Shown here one piece after another: positions 53,657 to 62,840 of a stretch of DNA of 64,000 nucleotides. The translations under genes were made by a program, and so were the position numbers. How positions within the stretch are numbered: the stretch's first letter is position 1; each line of letters starts with the position of its first letter. The stretch spans positions 3,348,001 through 3,412,000 of the forward strand of contig NZ_JAPELX010000001.1 of NCBI RefSeq assembly GCF_026343335.1. Reading direction: 5' to 3'. Under the pieces are notes generated by a model. The model did no database searches. It was given only the letters and a program-made list of their open reading frames with translations, and had not been told where the DNA came from. Origin of the DNA: Streptomyces sp. NBC_00078. GTDB lineage: Bacteria; Actinomycetota; Actinomycetes; Streptomycetales; Streptomycetaceae.

Positions 53657-54156
53657 CGCGCAACCAGGAGATCACCCCGAAGTTCCACCCGGAACTCACC
53701 CCGCCCCTGGAGGAACTGGAGGCGCAGGAACGGCGCCTGGTCTTCAGCCAGTTCACCCACGACGACGCCTGGGCCCTTGGGTCGCTCCTCGTGGAGCTGG
53801 CCCGGGAACGCCAGGCGCCCGTCGCCGTCGACATCCACCGCTCGGGCCAGCAGCTCTTCCACGCCGCGCTCCCCGGCTCCACACCCGACAACGACGCCTG
53901 GATCGCCCGCAAGCGTCGCGTGGTCGAGCGCTACGGCTCCGCCTCCTACCTGGTCGGCGCACGCTTCCGCGCCAAGGGCAGCACCTTCGAGGACTCCTCC
54001 CGCCTGGACCCGGACGTGTACGCGGCCCACGGCGGCTCCTTCCCGATCAACGTCCTCGGCGTGGGCGTGATCGGCGCGGTCACCGTCTCCGGCCTGCCGC
54101 AACTGGCGGACCACCGGCTCGTGGTGGAGGCGCTGGAGGAGTTCCTGAAGCGCTGA
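53653..54156 (+). CDS. UPF0303 / heme-degrading-domain (GlcG-HbpS) protein
   Basis: This 167-residue soluble protein of the UPF0303 group has ELEAQERRLVFSQFTHDDAWALG, APVAVDIHRSGQQLFHAALPG and HGGSFPINV near the C-terminal third. Members often follow Gfo/Idh/MocA genes, as here with a 4-bp overlap. The exact role is unknown; the domain name comes from distant HbpS relatives and should not be taken as proof of heme binding. Confidence 0.85.
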   Translation: MTRNQEITPKFHPELTPPLEELEAQERRLVFSQFTHDDAWALGSLLVELARERQAPVAVDIHRSGQQLFHAALPGSTPDNDAWIARKRRVVERYGSASYLVGARFRAKGSTFEDSSRLDPDVYAAHGGSFPINVLGVGVIGAVTVSGLPQLADHRLVVEALEEFLKR

Positions 54157-54272
54157 GCGCATGAGGGGATCACAGGGAACCCCGGGGATCACAGGGATTA
54201 TCGCGAGGCACCCTCCGGGTTGACACCGATGTACAGCGCATCGACCGGAGGGACCGAACCGCGAGTGACACC

Positions 54273-54583
54273 TTGAAGGCAACCGTCGGCCGGTACGGCG
54301 TCTGGAGCGCGGGTCTGCGCTCGGAGGACCCATCCCGTCGCTCCGAACTGGCCGACGCCGCCGCGGAGTTGGAGCAACTCGGGTACGGCACGGCCTGGCT
54401 GGGCGGCAGCAGCGCCGCCCACCACGCCGCACCGCTCGTCGCGGCGACCTCGCAGCTCTCGGTCGGCACCAGCATCCAGTCCATCTGGCAGTACGAGGCC
54501 ACCGAGAGCGCGGCCGCCTTCGCCGAGCTGGAGAGGGCCCACCCCGGCCGGTTCGTCCTCGGCCTGGGCGTCAGCCACGCGCG
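54273..54583 (+). pseudogene. 3'-truncated F420-type LLM oxidoreductase
   Basis: From TTG 54273 the frame reads as the first roughly 103 residues of an LLM-class F420-dependent oxidoreductase (TIGR03620-like): VGRYGVWSAGLRSED, LEQLGYGTAWLGGS, and HPGRFVLGLGVSHA. Normal relatives continue for about 170-200 more residues. Here homology stops after GVSHA, exactly where a short intergenic repeat (CGCGGGGAACTGCGCGAC...) begins, and the rest of the frame is only the antisense of the next gene. A deletion or rearrangement removed the 3' part. Confidence 0.8.
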
Positions 54584-54632
54584 GGGAACTGCGCGACAAG
54601 CCACAGACGGCCCGCAGCCGCCAAACGACCGC
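54579..54632. repeat. Streptomyces intergenic repeat-like element
   Basis: CGCGCGGGGAACTGCGCGAC followed by AAGCCACAGACGGCCCGCAGCCG resembles a short sequence I recall as common between Streptomyces genes. It marks the truncation point of the oxidoreductase gene. Confidence 0.5.
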
Positions 54633-54659
54633 AGTCCCCCGGCTCTCCCAGCAGCGCGC

Positions 54660-55517
54660 TTACGCGTCCTTGAACTCCTGCCGCTGCCGCCCGAGCCCCT
54701 CGATCTCCAGCTCCACGACATCCCCGGCCCGCAGGAACGGCTTCGGCTCGGGCTCTCCCAGCGCGACCCCAGCCGGCGTACCGGTGTTGATGACATCGCC
54801 CGGGTACAGGGTCATGAACTGGCTGACGTACCGCACCACTTCCGCCACGGGGAAGATCTGCTCGGCCGTCGTCCCGTCCTGCTTCAACTCCCCGTTGACC
54901 CACAGCCTCAGCGCCAGGTCCTGCGGATCGGCGATCTCGTCCGCGGTCACCAGCCACGGACCCAGCGGGTTGAACGTCTCGCAGTTCTTCCCCTTGTCCC
55001 AGGTCCCGCCCCGCTCGATCTGGAACTCGCGCTCGGACACGTCGTGCGCCACCGCGTACCCGGCGACGTGGCCGAGCGCGTCCTGCGCCGACTCCACATA
55101 CCGGGCCGTACGCCCGATGACGACCGCCAGCTCGACCTCCCAGTCGGTCTTCACCGACCCGCGGGGGACCAGCACCGTGTCATGGGGCCCGACGACCGTG
55201 TCCGCGGCCTTGAAGAAGATCACCGGCTCGGCGGGCGGCTCGGCCCCGGTCTCGCGGGCGTGGTCGTGGTAGTTCAGCCCGATGCACACGATCTTGCCGA
55301 TGCGCGCGAGAGGCGGCCCCACCCGCAGCCCGGCCGCGTCCAGCGCGGGCAGCTCACCGGCATCGGCCGCGGACCGGACGCGCCCCAGCGCCTCGTCGTC
55401 GGCGAGCAGCGCGCCGTCGATGTCCGGGACGAGACCGGAGAGGTCCCGCAGCACCCCCTCGGCGTCCAGCAGCGCGGGCTTCTCCGCTCCCGCCGTACCG
55501 ACTCGCAGCAGCTTCAT
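54660..55517 (-). CDS. Fumarylacetoacetate hydrolase-family protein
   Basis: This 285-residue enzyme has IVCIGLNYHDHARETG (about 75-90), PVIFFKAADTVVGP, the metal-binding VELAVVIGR, AHDVSEREFQ and a C-terminal GTPAGVALGEP. It belongs to the FAH group that includes ureidoglycolate lyase-like and acylpyruvate hydrolases and needs Mg2+. GGAG stands 9 bases before ATG 55517. The substrate cannot be decided. Confidence 0.92.
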   Translation of the reverse strand: MKLLRVGTAGAEKPALLDAEGVLRDLSGLVPDIDGALLADDEALGRVRSAADAGELPALDAAGLRVGPPLARIGKIVCIGLNYHDHARETGAEPPAEPVIFFKAADTVVGPHDTVLVPRGSVKTDWEVELAVVIGRTARYVESAQDALGHVAGYAVAHDVSEREFQIERGGTWDKGKNCETFNPLGPWLVTADEIADPQDLALRLWVNGELKQDGTTAEQIFPVAEVVRYVSQFMTLYPGDVINTGTPAGVALGEPEPKPFLRAGDVVELEIEGLGRQRQEFKDA

Positions 55518-55669
55518 GATCACACTCTCCACTCGATCGCGGGCGCCCGACCGATGGGTGCAGCCATCGGAGGACTGGTCGATCCTCCAAGGTCGGCGTC
55601 CAGTCCGCAATACCCGGTTCACGGACTGGACCGTAACCCCGCGACCTCGGGACCTCGCGCCCCCGGGAC

Positions 55670-56404
55670 CTAGCGGTAGAGCACGGCCCGTTCCACCGCG
55701 CTCCACGTCGTGCTGGTCACCACGTACAGCGCGGCGGCCAACGGCACGACCGCCACCGTGAACAGCGTGAAGAAGGACATGAACGGCATCACCTTGCTCA
55801 CCGCTCCGAGCCCCGGCACCCGCTGTTCGCCGTCGCCCACGTCGCCCACGGGAAGCGGGCTGTTCGTGGCCATCATCCGCTTCGTACGCATGTAGTTGAA
55901 GGTCGCGACCCCGGCGACCAGGGCGAACAGTGCGAGATAGACCAGCCCCGCCGACCCGAAGGCCCCGCCTGTGCCCAGTGCGTCGGCCCACCGTCCGGCG
56001 AGCGGGGCGGCGAACAGCTGGTGGGCGAGCAGACCGTTGCTCCGGCCGCCGATCGTCGTGTTCGAGAACAGGTGGTAGAGGAGGAAGAAGGCGGGCAGCT
56101 GCAGCAGCCCGGGCAGGCACCCGGACACCGGCGACACCTTCTCCTCGGCGTGCAGCTCCAGCACCGCCTTCTGGAGTTTCTCGGGTTCCTTCGCGTGCTT
56201 CTTCCGCAGCTCGGCGATCCTCGGCTGCAGGGCGGTGCGGGCCTTCTGTCCGCGCGCGGCGGCGCGGGACAGGGGATGAACGAGCAGTCGTACGAAGGCG
56301 GTGAACAGGACGATCGCGGCGGCGGCCGCGGTGGCGCCGAACAGCGGCTGGAGCAGGTCGGCGAGGTGTTCGACCAGATCGGCGAACACGGAGAAGACGG
56401 ACAT
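55670..56404 (-). CDS. YidC/Oxa1-family membrane insertase paralogue
   Basis: This 244-residue protein has membrane segments near 12-45, 100-125, 150-175 and 195-225. Conserved features include FVRLLVHPLSRAAARGQKARTALQPRIAELRKKHAKEPEKL (basic cytosolic loop, around residues 37-75), VSGCLPGLLQLPAFFLLY and a C-terminal segment. It is shorter than the housekeeping YidC near oriC and lies beside a DUF6412 gene, so it is probably a second, specialised insertase. GGAGGG precedes ATG 56404. Confidence 0.9.
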   Translation of the reverse strand: MSVFSVFADLVEHLADLLQPLFGATAAAAAIVLFTAFVRLLVHPLSRAAARGQKARTALQPRIAELRKKHAKEPEKLQKAVLELHAEEKVSPVSGCLPGLLQLPAFFLLYHLFSNTTIGGRSNGLLAHQLFAAPLAGRWADALGTGGAFGSAGLVYLALFALVAGVATFNYMRTKRMMATNSPLPVGDVGDGEQRVPGLGAVSKVMPFMSFFTLFTVAVVPLAAALYVVTSTTWSAVERAVLYR

Positions 56405-56495
56405 GGGTGAGCCCTCCGGAGGGTCTCGTCGTGCCGGTATCAGGACATGGCGGCATGACGACCCGCGTGGGGTCACGGAGATGTGCGGGTGAGCC

Positions 56496-56810
56496 CTACG
56501 CGACGGTCGCCGGAAGGGCGGATCCGGGGGCCCGGGGCCGGGTGCGCCCCTTGGCGTCGGGGTCGCGTTGCGGCAGGAAGGCCGTACGGCGGGCCCGGTC
56601 GCGGATGGCCGTACGCACCCGGGTGGGCGGTACGGCGGGCGCGCAGCGCGCGGTGATGACCGAGCAGAGGGCGAGCGCGGAGCCGGCGGCGGCGGTCGCG
56701 GCGAGCGCGACGGCGGCGGTGAGGCTGCCGTTGTCGACGAGCAGCACGGCCTGAAGGATCAGCATCAGCAGTACGGCGGCTGGGCGCAGCGCGGCCCGAT
56801 TGCGGATCAT
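56496..56810 (-). CDS. DUF6412-type small membrane protein
   Basis: This 104-residue protein has two hydrophobic segments (about 8-26 and 30-52) and a basic tail. GAGGGGGAGG lies before the ATG. It precedes the YidC paralogue by 91 bp on the same strand and may be its client or partner. Confidence 0.72.
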   Translation of the reverse strand: MIRNRAALRPAAVLLMLILQAVLLVDNGSLTAAVALAATAAAGSALALCSVITARCAPAVPPTRVRTAIRDRARRTAFLPQRDPDAKGRTRPRAPGSALPATVA

Positions 56811-56869
56811 GGCTGCCCTCCCCCTCGTACTGTGCCGGTGCTGCCCGTACTCGTCCTGCTCTCCCTCGG

Positions 56870-57397
56870 TTATACCTGACCGGTCTCGACGGGCTGCAAC
56901 AGCCTCTTGGGTTTGAGCAGTGCCCGGCTGACCGGATCCGCCGGGTCCGGATCGGCTCCCGGTCCCGGCTCCATGAGGATGTCCTCGACGGGTACGACGG
57001 CACGGCAGGCGGGGCATTCGCCGTACGGCCCGAGTTCGGTGCCGCAGTCGCTGTGCCGGAAGTAGCGCAGCTGGGTCTCGGAGAAGTGCTCCCGGCCCCA
57101 CAACCCGAGCGAGCGCAGCGTCGGCCACAGGGCGATGCCGCGCTCGGTGATGACGTACTCGTCGCGCGGCGGCGACTCCTGGTACCGCCGCTTCTCGAGA
57201 ATCCCCTCCGCGGTGAGCGTCTGGAGGCGGGCGGCCAGGACCGCGCGCGGGATGCCGAGGTGGACGAGGAAGTCGTTGTAGCGCCGCACCCCGTAGAGCG
57301 CGTCGCGCACGACGAGCAGCGTCCAGCGCTCGCCGATGATCTCCAGCGCGCGGGCGATGGAGCACTCCTGTGTCGCGTAGTCCTTGCCCAGTGCCAT
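56870..57397 (-). CDS. HxlR-family transcriptional regulator
   Basis: This 175-residue regulator has a winged helix of the HxlR type: CSIARALEIIGERWTLLVVRDALYGVRRYNDFLVHLGIPRAVLAARL (about 10-56), then EYVITERGIALWPTLRSLGLWG. A C-terminal four-Cys-like segment (SDCGTELGPYGECPAC) may bind zinc. ATG 57397 is used. It is divergent from an MFS exporter gene with duplicated operator-like repeats between, so it is the likely repressor of the exporter. Confidence 0.92.
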   Translation of the reverse strand: MALGKDYATQECSIARALEIIGERWTLLVVRDALYGVRRYNDFLVHLGIPRAVLAARLQTLTAEGILEKRRYQESPPRDEYVITERGIALWPTLRSLGLWGREHFSETQLRYFRHSDCGTELGPYGECPACRAVVPVEDILMEPGPGADPDPADPVSRALLKPKRLLQPVETGQV

Positions 57398-57426
57398 GCC
57401 GCCCACTGTAACCATTCTGCTGGCGC

Positions 57427-57489
57427 AGGTTCAATGAACGAACCTACTGTGTTACGGTGCCGGACATGACTAGGTTCAATGAACGAACC
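57427..57489. promoter_or_regulatory. Duplicated 18-bp operator between HxlR and MFS genes
   Basis: AGGTTCAATGAACGAACC occurs at 57427-57444 and 57472-57489, 45 bp apart. Each copy is itself an imperfect inverted repeat (GGTTC...GAACC). Confidence 0.75.
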
Positions 57490-57507
57490 ACGGCCGAGGT
57501 GGACGCC

Positions 57508-58953
57508 ATGACCGCCACCGTGGCCGCCCCCGAGGCCGTTACGGAGGCCGCCCGCAAGGCCGCCACCGAAGTCGCCGCGCCCACCGCGCCGCGGGCCAGA
57601 CCGGCATCCCACGCGCAGGCGCCCCCGCACCCACGCGCCACCCTCGCCCTGACCAGCGCGGCCACCGCCGTGACGCTCATGACGTACACGGCGCCGGTCG
57701 TCACCCTCCGCGACACCGCGCTGGCCCTGCACACCCCGCTCTCCGCGCAGGCCTGGCTCATCAACGGCACTCCGCTGGGCCTGGCCGCCGTCCTCCTGGT
57801 CGCCGGCAGCCTCGCCGACGACTTCGGCCGCCGCCGGATCTTCCTCCTGGGCACCCTCACCCTCGGCATCACCACGGCCCTGGGCGCGCTGGCCTCGTCG
57901 ACCCTGCTGTTCACGCTGGCCCGTGTCGCGCAGGGCGCGGCCAGCGCGGCGATCCTGGCGAGCAGCCTGGGCCTCATCGTGCCCGCGTTCCCGACCCCGC
58001 GCGGCCGGCTGCACGCGACCGGCGTGTGGGGCGCCTTCGTGAGCGGCGGTATCGCGGCCGGGCCGCTGGTGGCGGGCGCGATGCCGAACTGGCGGATGGC
58101 GTACGGCGTTCTGGGCGCGGCCGCGCTCCTGGTGGCGGCCCTGTCGACGCGCGCGTTGTCGGAATCGCGTTCACCGAGAGGCGGACGCCCGGACATCCTG
58201 GGCGCGCTGGCCTTCGGCCTGGCGCTGGTGTCACTGGTCGCCGCCCTCACACTCGGCCGTGACGGCTGGCTGCGTACCGAGGTGGGCCTGTTGTTCCTGG
58301 CTGCCGTGGTGCTGGTGGCCGTGTTCGTGTTCGTGGAACGCCGCACCGCGACCCCGATGATCGACCTGGGCCTGCTGCGCCGCCCCGGCTTCCTGGCCTC
58401 GTCCGCCGGCGGCCTGTTCACGGGCCTCGCGGTGATCGGCCTCTTCAGCTTCCTGCCGGTCCTGTTCCAGCAGGTGCTCGGCCTCTCGCCGATGGACACC
58501 GCCTGGCTGTTCCTGCTCTGGTCGGGCCTGTCCTTCACGGTCGCACTCCAGGCCAAGCGCCTGGCGGGCCGCGTCCCGCCTCGCCACCAACTGGCCGTGG
58601 GCTTCGCCCTGCACGCGGCCGGCGTCCTGACGATGCTCGGCGCGATCGACTCCGGCTCCTGGCACCGCCTCCTGCCGGGCCTGATTTTGGGCGGCATCGG
58701 CAGCGGCCTCCTGAACGCCGCCCTGCCGCTGCTGTCAGTGGAATCGGTACCGGCGGCCCGCGCGGCCATGGGCTCGGGCGCCCAGCAGACCTTCCGCTAC
58801 ATCGGCTCCTGCGCCGGAGTCGCCCTGACGATCGCCATCGTCACCTCCTCGGGCAGCGGTCCGGGCCACGGCGCGAACATCGCACTGGCGGTGTCGGCGG
58901 GCCTGGCGGCACTGGCGGCGGTGGCCGTACTGGCGCTGCGGGAGCGGGCGTGA
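57508..58953 (+). CDS. MFS drug-exporter-like transporter (DHA2 type)
   Basis: This 481-residue protein with about 12-14 membrane helices has the motif-A-like loop LADDFGRRRIFLLG and RVAQGAASAAILASSLG, followed by GVWGAFVSGGIAAGPLVAG (antiporter motif C). ATG 57508 is preferred because GAGGTGG precedes it and the second operator copy then lies outside the coding region; ATG 57466 is an alternative that would put the operator inside. It is likely derepressed when HxlR senses a compound. Confidence 0.9.
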   Translation: MTATVAAPEAVTEAARKAATEVAAPTAPRARPASHAQAPPHPRATLALTSAATAVTLMTYTAPVVTLRDTALALHTPLSAQAWLINGTPLGLAAVLLVAGSLADDFGRRRIFLLGTLTLGITTALGALASSTLLFTLARVAQGAASAAILASSLGLIVPAFPTPRGRLHATGVWGAFVSGGIAAGPLVAGAMPNWRMAYGVLGAAALLVAALSTRALSESRSPRGGRPDILGALAFGLALVSLVAALTLGRDGWLRTEVGLLFLAAVVLVAVFVFVERRTATPMIDLGLLRRPGFLASSAGGLFTGLAVIGLFSFLPVLFQQVLGLSPMDTAWLFLLWSGLSFTVALQAKRLAGRVPPRHQLAVGFALHAAGVLTMLGAIDSGSWHRLLPGLILGGIGSGLLNAALPLLSVESVPAARAAMGSGAQQTFRYIGSCAGVALTIAIVTSSGSGPGHGANIALAVSAGLAALAAVAVLALRERA

Positions 58954-58978
58954 CCGGCGCGTATCAACGAGGCGCGTC

Positions 58979-59806
58979 TCAACGAGGCCGCATCGACACC
59001 AGCTTCCCCCACACCACCAGCCGATACCTGGACGTGTACTCGGGAGTGCAGGTCGTCAGCGTGATGTAGTAACCGGGCTCGCCGTACCCGTAGCGCGGCT
59101 TGACGACGGAGCGCGGAATCGGCCGTATGACACCGGCGTCGCGGGCCGAGGTCTGCGGCAGGGTCCTGTCGACGGCGTACGTGTACGTCGCGCTTCTGGT
59201 CTCCACCTGCACGACGTCCTTCGCCCGCAGCCGGTTGAGGTACCGGAAGGGCTCACCGTGGGTGTTCCGGTGCCCCGCGAGGGCGAAGTTGCCCACCTGG
59301 CCGGGCTGCCCGGTGCCGCGGTAGTGGCCGACGTACCCCTTGTTGAGGACGTTCTGCTTGCTGACGCCCTCGGCGACCGGGACGCGGAGGCCGAGGCGGG
59401 GGATGTTGAGGACGGCGTAGGCCTGGGACCAGGTGGGGCGTGACTGCCGGGCGGTGGTGGTCTGCCGGCCGGTACGGGTGTCACGGGTGCCGGCGCCGTC
59501 GAGCGGCCTGGCCGGCGTCGACGGGGCGGACGCAGCAGTGTCGCCGCCGCCGTTGCCCGTCTGGTTGCCCGCCCCGCCGTCGCCCCACTCCCGCTCCAGG
59601 GCCTCCACCTTCCGATCGGCGCCGCGCCGGGCCTCCCGGTTGGTCCACCACAGCTGATGGACGACCAGGAGCAGGAGTACGAGGCCTACGGTGACGAGGG
59701 CCTCTCCCCCGGCCCACCACACCCGCCGGCGCCGGGCCAGCCGCCGCCGACTCCTGTGCTGCACGACCGGAAGCCGGCCTCCGCGCTGAACAACCGGAAC
59801 GCGCAT
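58979..59806 (-). CDS. Class E sortase
   Basis: This 275-residue transpeptidase has a basic N-terminus, a membrane anchor at about 37-57, a Gly/Thr-rich spacer (about 85-125) and a catalytic domain with the His in LAGHRNTHG (about 180-188) and the Cys in TLTTCTPEY (about 248-256), Arg a few residues on. The TLTTC form with an N-terminal anchor is class E, which uses LAXTG substrates; the LASTG protein at 49901 is a candidate. GAGGAGG precedes ATG 59806. Confidence 0.9.
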   Translation of the reverse strand: MRVPVVQRGGRLPVVQHRSRRRLARRRRVWWAGGEALVTVGLVLLLLVVHQLWWTNREARRGADRKVEALEREWGDGGAGNQTGNGGGDTAASAPSTPARPLDGAGTRDTRTGRQTTTARQSRPTWSQAYAVLNIPRLGLRVPVAEGVSKQNVLNKGYVGHYRGTGQPGQVGNFALAGHRNTHGEPFRYLNRLRAKDVVQVETRSATYTYAVDRTLPQTSARDAGVIRPIPRSVVKPRYGYGEPGYYITLTTCTPEYTSRYRLVVWGKLVSMRPR

Positions 59807-59902
59807 CCACACGCCTCCTCTGCCTCCGCACGCCTCCTTCACGGGCCGCCCGCACGATAGGGGGCATGACGTGAAGTAACCAGCCGTAAGCGCTGTCCGG
59901 TA

Positions 59903-59914
59903 CTTCGTACGAAG
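59903..59914. promoter_or_regulatory. Palindrome upstream of the GH30 gene
   Basis: CTTCGTACGAAG is a perfect 12-bp palindrome, 107 bp before the GH30 start. A TTGT-rich stretch follows. It could be an operator for a sugar-responsive repressor. Confidence 0.4.
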
Positions 59915-60021
59915 GTTTTAGAAAGGGCTGTCACAACTCTCGACAACCCCACGCGTCACACCCGATGCTTCGTCGTGGCACGAGTGGCGCAAAACGGGAC
60001 CTCCAGTGAAGCGGAGTAGCC

Positions 60022-61494
60022 ATGATCCGACGCAGAACCCTGCTGACCGCAGCGGGCGGCACCCTCCTCGGCAGTGCGCTGGCGACCGGCACCGCCCGCG
60101 CGGATGCCACGATCAGCATCAACCCCCGTACTTCATACGGCACTTGGGAGGGCTGGGGCACCTCCCTTGCCTGGTGGGCCAATGTGTTCGGCGCGCGCGA
60201 CGACTTCGCCGACATCTTCTTCACCACCAAGTCGACGACGTACAACGGCACCTCGCTGCCCGGCCTGGGTCTGAACATCGCCCGCTACAACCTCGGCGCG
60301 TGCAGCTCGAACACCGTGTCCGGCGAGAAAATGGCCGTATCCCCCAACATCCCCGCCTTCAAGCAGATCGAGGGCTACTGGCAGGACTGGAACAACGAGG
60401 ACCCGGCCTCCTCGGCCTGGGACTGGACGGCGGACGCCACGCAGCGCGCGATGCTGGTGAAGGCGGCGAACCGCGGCGCCACCACCGAGCTGTTCGCCAA
60501 CTCCCCCATGTGGTGGATGTGCCAGAACCACAACCCCTCCGGTGCCTCCGGCGGCGGCAACAACCTCCAGACGTGGAACTACCGCCAGCACGCCTCCCAC
60601 CTCGCCGCGGTCGCCCTCCGCGCCAAGAACAACTGGGGCGTGAACTTCGCGACGGTCGAGGCCTTCAACGAGCCCAGCTCCAACTGGTGGACGGCGACCG
60701 GCACCCAGGAGGGCTGCCACATCGACGCGACGGTCCAGTCTGCCGTACTGCCGTTCGTGCGCAGCGAGTTGGACAAGCGGGGCCTGACGGGAACCAGGAT
60801 CTCGGCCTCGGACGAGACCAGCTACGACCTGGCCCGTACGACGTGGAACTCCTTCTCGTCGACGACGAAGGGGTACGTGAACCGGGTCAACGTCCACGGC
60901 TACCAAGGCTCGGGCGGCCGCCGGGACCTGCTCTACACGGACGTGGTGACGACGGCCGGCAAGGCCCTGTGGAACTCGGAGACGGGCGACAACGACGGCA
61001 CGGGCCTCACGATGGCGAGCAACCTGCTCTACGACTTCCGCTGGCTCCACCCCACCGCCTGGGTTTACTGGCAGGTGATGGACCCGTCCTCGAACTGGGC
61101 GATGATCGCGTACGACGCCAACACCCTCCAGGCGGGCGCGGTCCAGACGAAGTACTACGTGATGGCACAGTTCAGCCGCCACATCCGCCCGGGCATGAAG
61201 ATCCTCGACACGGGCGTGAGCAACGCGGCGGCGGCCTACGACGCGAGCGCGAAGCGCCTGGTGATCGTGGCGGCGAACACGTCCTCGTCGGCCCAGACCC
61301 TGACCTTCAACCTCTCCAACTTCACGACGGTGAGCGGCGGTTCGGGCGGACTCGTACCCCGCTGGAACACGGTGACGACGGGCGGGGACAAGTACAAGTC
61401 GTACTCGGACACGCACGTAAGCGGGAAGACCGTCGCCGTGCCGTTCGCGGCGAAGGCGGTGCAGACGCTGCAGATCGACGGGGTGGTGATCTAG
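60022..61494 (+). CDS. Secreted GH30 glycosidase, beta-1,6-galactanase-like
   Basis: This 490-residue enzyme has a twin-arginine leader MIRRRTLLTAAGG ... ARA (about 1-27), so it is probably exported folded by Tat. The GH30 barrel shows the N-terminal WEGWGTSLAWWA, acid/base Glu in EAFNEPSS (about 217) and nucleophile Glu in LWNSETGDND (about 319), followed by the beta-sandwich domain. The best match I recall is the endo-beta-1,6-galactanase group (GH30_5) of S. avermitilis, acting on arabinogalactan; other GH30 activities are possible. GGAG stands 5 bases before the ATG. Confidence 0.88.
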   Translation: MIRRRTLLTAAGGTLLGSALATGTARADATISINPRTSYGTWEGWGTSLAWWANVFGARDDFADIFFTTKSTTYNGTSLPGLGLNIARYNLGACSSNTVSGEKMAVSPNIPAFKQIEGYWQDWNNEDPASSAWDWTADATQRAMLVKAANRGATTELFANSPMWWMCQNHNPSGASGGGNNLQTWNYRQHASHLAAVALRAKNNWGVNFATVEAFNEPSSNWWTATGTQEGCHIDATVQSAVLPFVRSELDKRGLTGTRISASDETSYDLARTTWNSFSSTTKGYVNRVNVHGYQGSGGRRDLLYTDVVTTAGKALWNSETGDNDGTGLTMASNLLYDFRWLHPTAWVYWQVMDPSSNWAMIAYDANTLQAGAVQTKYYVMAQFSRHIRPGMKILDTGVSNAAAAYDASAKRLVIVAANTSSSAQTLTFNLSNFTTVSGGSGGLVPRWNTVTTGGDKYKSYSDTHVSGKTVAVPFAAKAVQTLQIDGVVI

Positions 61495-61554
61495 CTGGAG
61501 CCGCGGGCCGCGACCGGCACGGGCGCCTCCCACGGCCCGGACCCCGGACACCCC

Positions 61555-62793
61555 TTGACCCCCGGCCACGGCCCCGGACTCGCCCTGGGTGCGCTCGCGC
61601 TCGGCGGTTTCGGAATCGGGCTGACCGAGTTCGTGATCGCCGGGCTCCTTCCCCAGGTGGGCAGCGGCCTCCACGTGTCCGAGGCCGCGGCCGGCCGCCT
61701 GATCTCCGGGTACGCCCTGGCGGTGGCGGTCGGCGCGATCGCGCTCACCGCCGCCACCGCCGGCCTGCACCGCAAGGCCGTCCTCGTCGGCCTGGTGGCC
61801 CTGTTCGTCGCGGGCAACCTGTTGTCCGCCGTCGCCCCCGGCTACGAGGTGATGCTCCTCGGACGCGTCGTGGCCGCCCTGTGCCACGGCTCCTTCTTCG
61901 GCATCGGCTCCCTGGTCGCCCGCCGCCTGGTCCCGCCGGAACGGGCCTCGCGGGCGGTCGCGATGATGTTCGCGGGCCTGACGGTGGCGAACGTCCTCGG
62001 CGTACCGTTCGGCGCCCTGGTCGGCGATCGCTGGGGCTGGCGCGCCACGTTCTGGGCGATCACGGCGATCGGGCTGGCCGCGTTGATCGCCATCGCCGTG
62101 CTGGTGCCGTCCTGGGCGGGCACGGCCGCCCCGGCGTCCAGCACGGACAGCGCGGACGGCGGCGCCTCCAGGACCGGCCTCCGCGCGCAGGTGCACGCCT
62201 TCCGCTCCGCCCAGGTGTGGCTGACGCTCGCGGCGACCGCCCTCGGCTACGGCGGAATGTTCGGCGCGTTCAGCTACATCGCCTACACCCTCACCCGGGT
62301 CACGGGCTTCTCCGACACCGACGTGGCCTGGCTGCTCGTCGTCTACGGCACCGGTCTGGTCGCCGGCAACCTGGCGGGCGGACGCGGAGCCGACCGCAAC
62401 CGCGACCTCACCCTGATCGTGTCGCTGACCGGCCTGACCACCACACTCACGCTCTTCGGCCTACTCGCCGACAGCGCCGCCGCCTCCGTGATCCTGATCT
62501 TCCTCCTGGGTCTGTTCGGCTTCGCCGCCGTCCCCGGCATGATCACCCGCGTGACGGACGAGGCGGGCGGAGTCCCCCTCGCCGCAAGCGCCAACGTCTC
62601 CGCCTCCAACATCGGCAACGCGCTCGGAGCCTGGCTGGGCGGCCTCGCGATCAGCACCGGCCTCGGCTACACCTCTCCCCTCTACGTCGGCGCGGGCATC
62701 GCCCTGACGGGCCTGGCGGTAATGGCCTACGCGGCACGCGGCTGCGCCCGACCAACGCCCAAGGACCGAGCGCCCCACAGTGAATCGTCCTGA
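61555..62793 (+). CDS. MFS exporter (DHA1, AraJ/Cmr-like)
   Basis: This 412-residue 12-helix transporter has GGFGIGLTEFVIAGLLPQV in the first helix and LVGDRWGWRATFW and GRVVAALCHGSFFGIGS, typical of the AraJ/chloramphenicol-efflux group. TTG 61555 starts without a clear ribosome site, 60 bp behind the GH30 stop, so read-through from that gene is possible. Confidence 0.88.
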   Translation: MTPGHGPGLALGALALGGFGIGLTEFVIAGLLPQVGSGLHVSEAAAGRLISGYALAVAVGAIALTAATAGLHRKAVLVGLVALFVAGNLLSAVAPGYEVMLLGRVVAALCHGSFFGIGSLVARRLVPPERASRAVAMMFAGLTVANVLGVPFGALVGDRWGWRATFWAITAIGLAALIAIAVLVPSWAGTAAPASSTDSADGGASRTGLRAQVHAFRSAQVWLTLAATALGYGGMFGAFSYIAYTLTRVTGFSDTDVAWLLVVYGTGLVAGNLAGGRGADRNRDLTLIVSLTGLTTTLTLFGLLADSAAASVILIFLLGLFGFAAVPGMITRVTDEAGGVPLAASANVSASNIGNALGAWLGGLAISTGLGYTSPLYVGAGIALTGLAVMAYAARGCARPTPKDRAPHSESS

Positions 62794-62804
62794 CGGTCCC
62801 GCCC

Positions 62805-62840
62805 GTCCCGACGGTCCTGCCAGTCCCGACGGTCCTGACA
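62805..62840. repeat. Tandem 18-bp repeat
   Basis: GTCCCGACGGTCCTGCCA is followed by GTCCCGACGGTCCTGACA, just behind the MFS gene. No gene lies in 62794-62980. Confidence 0.75.
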
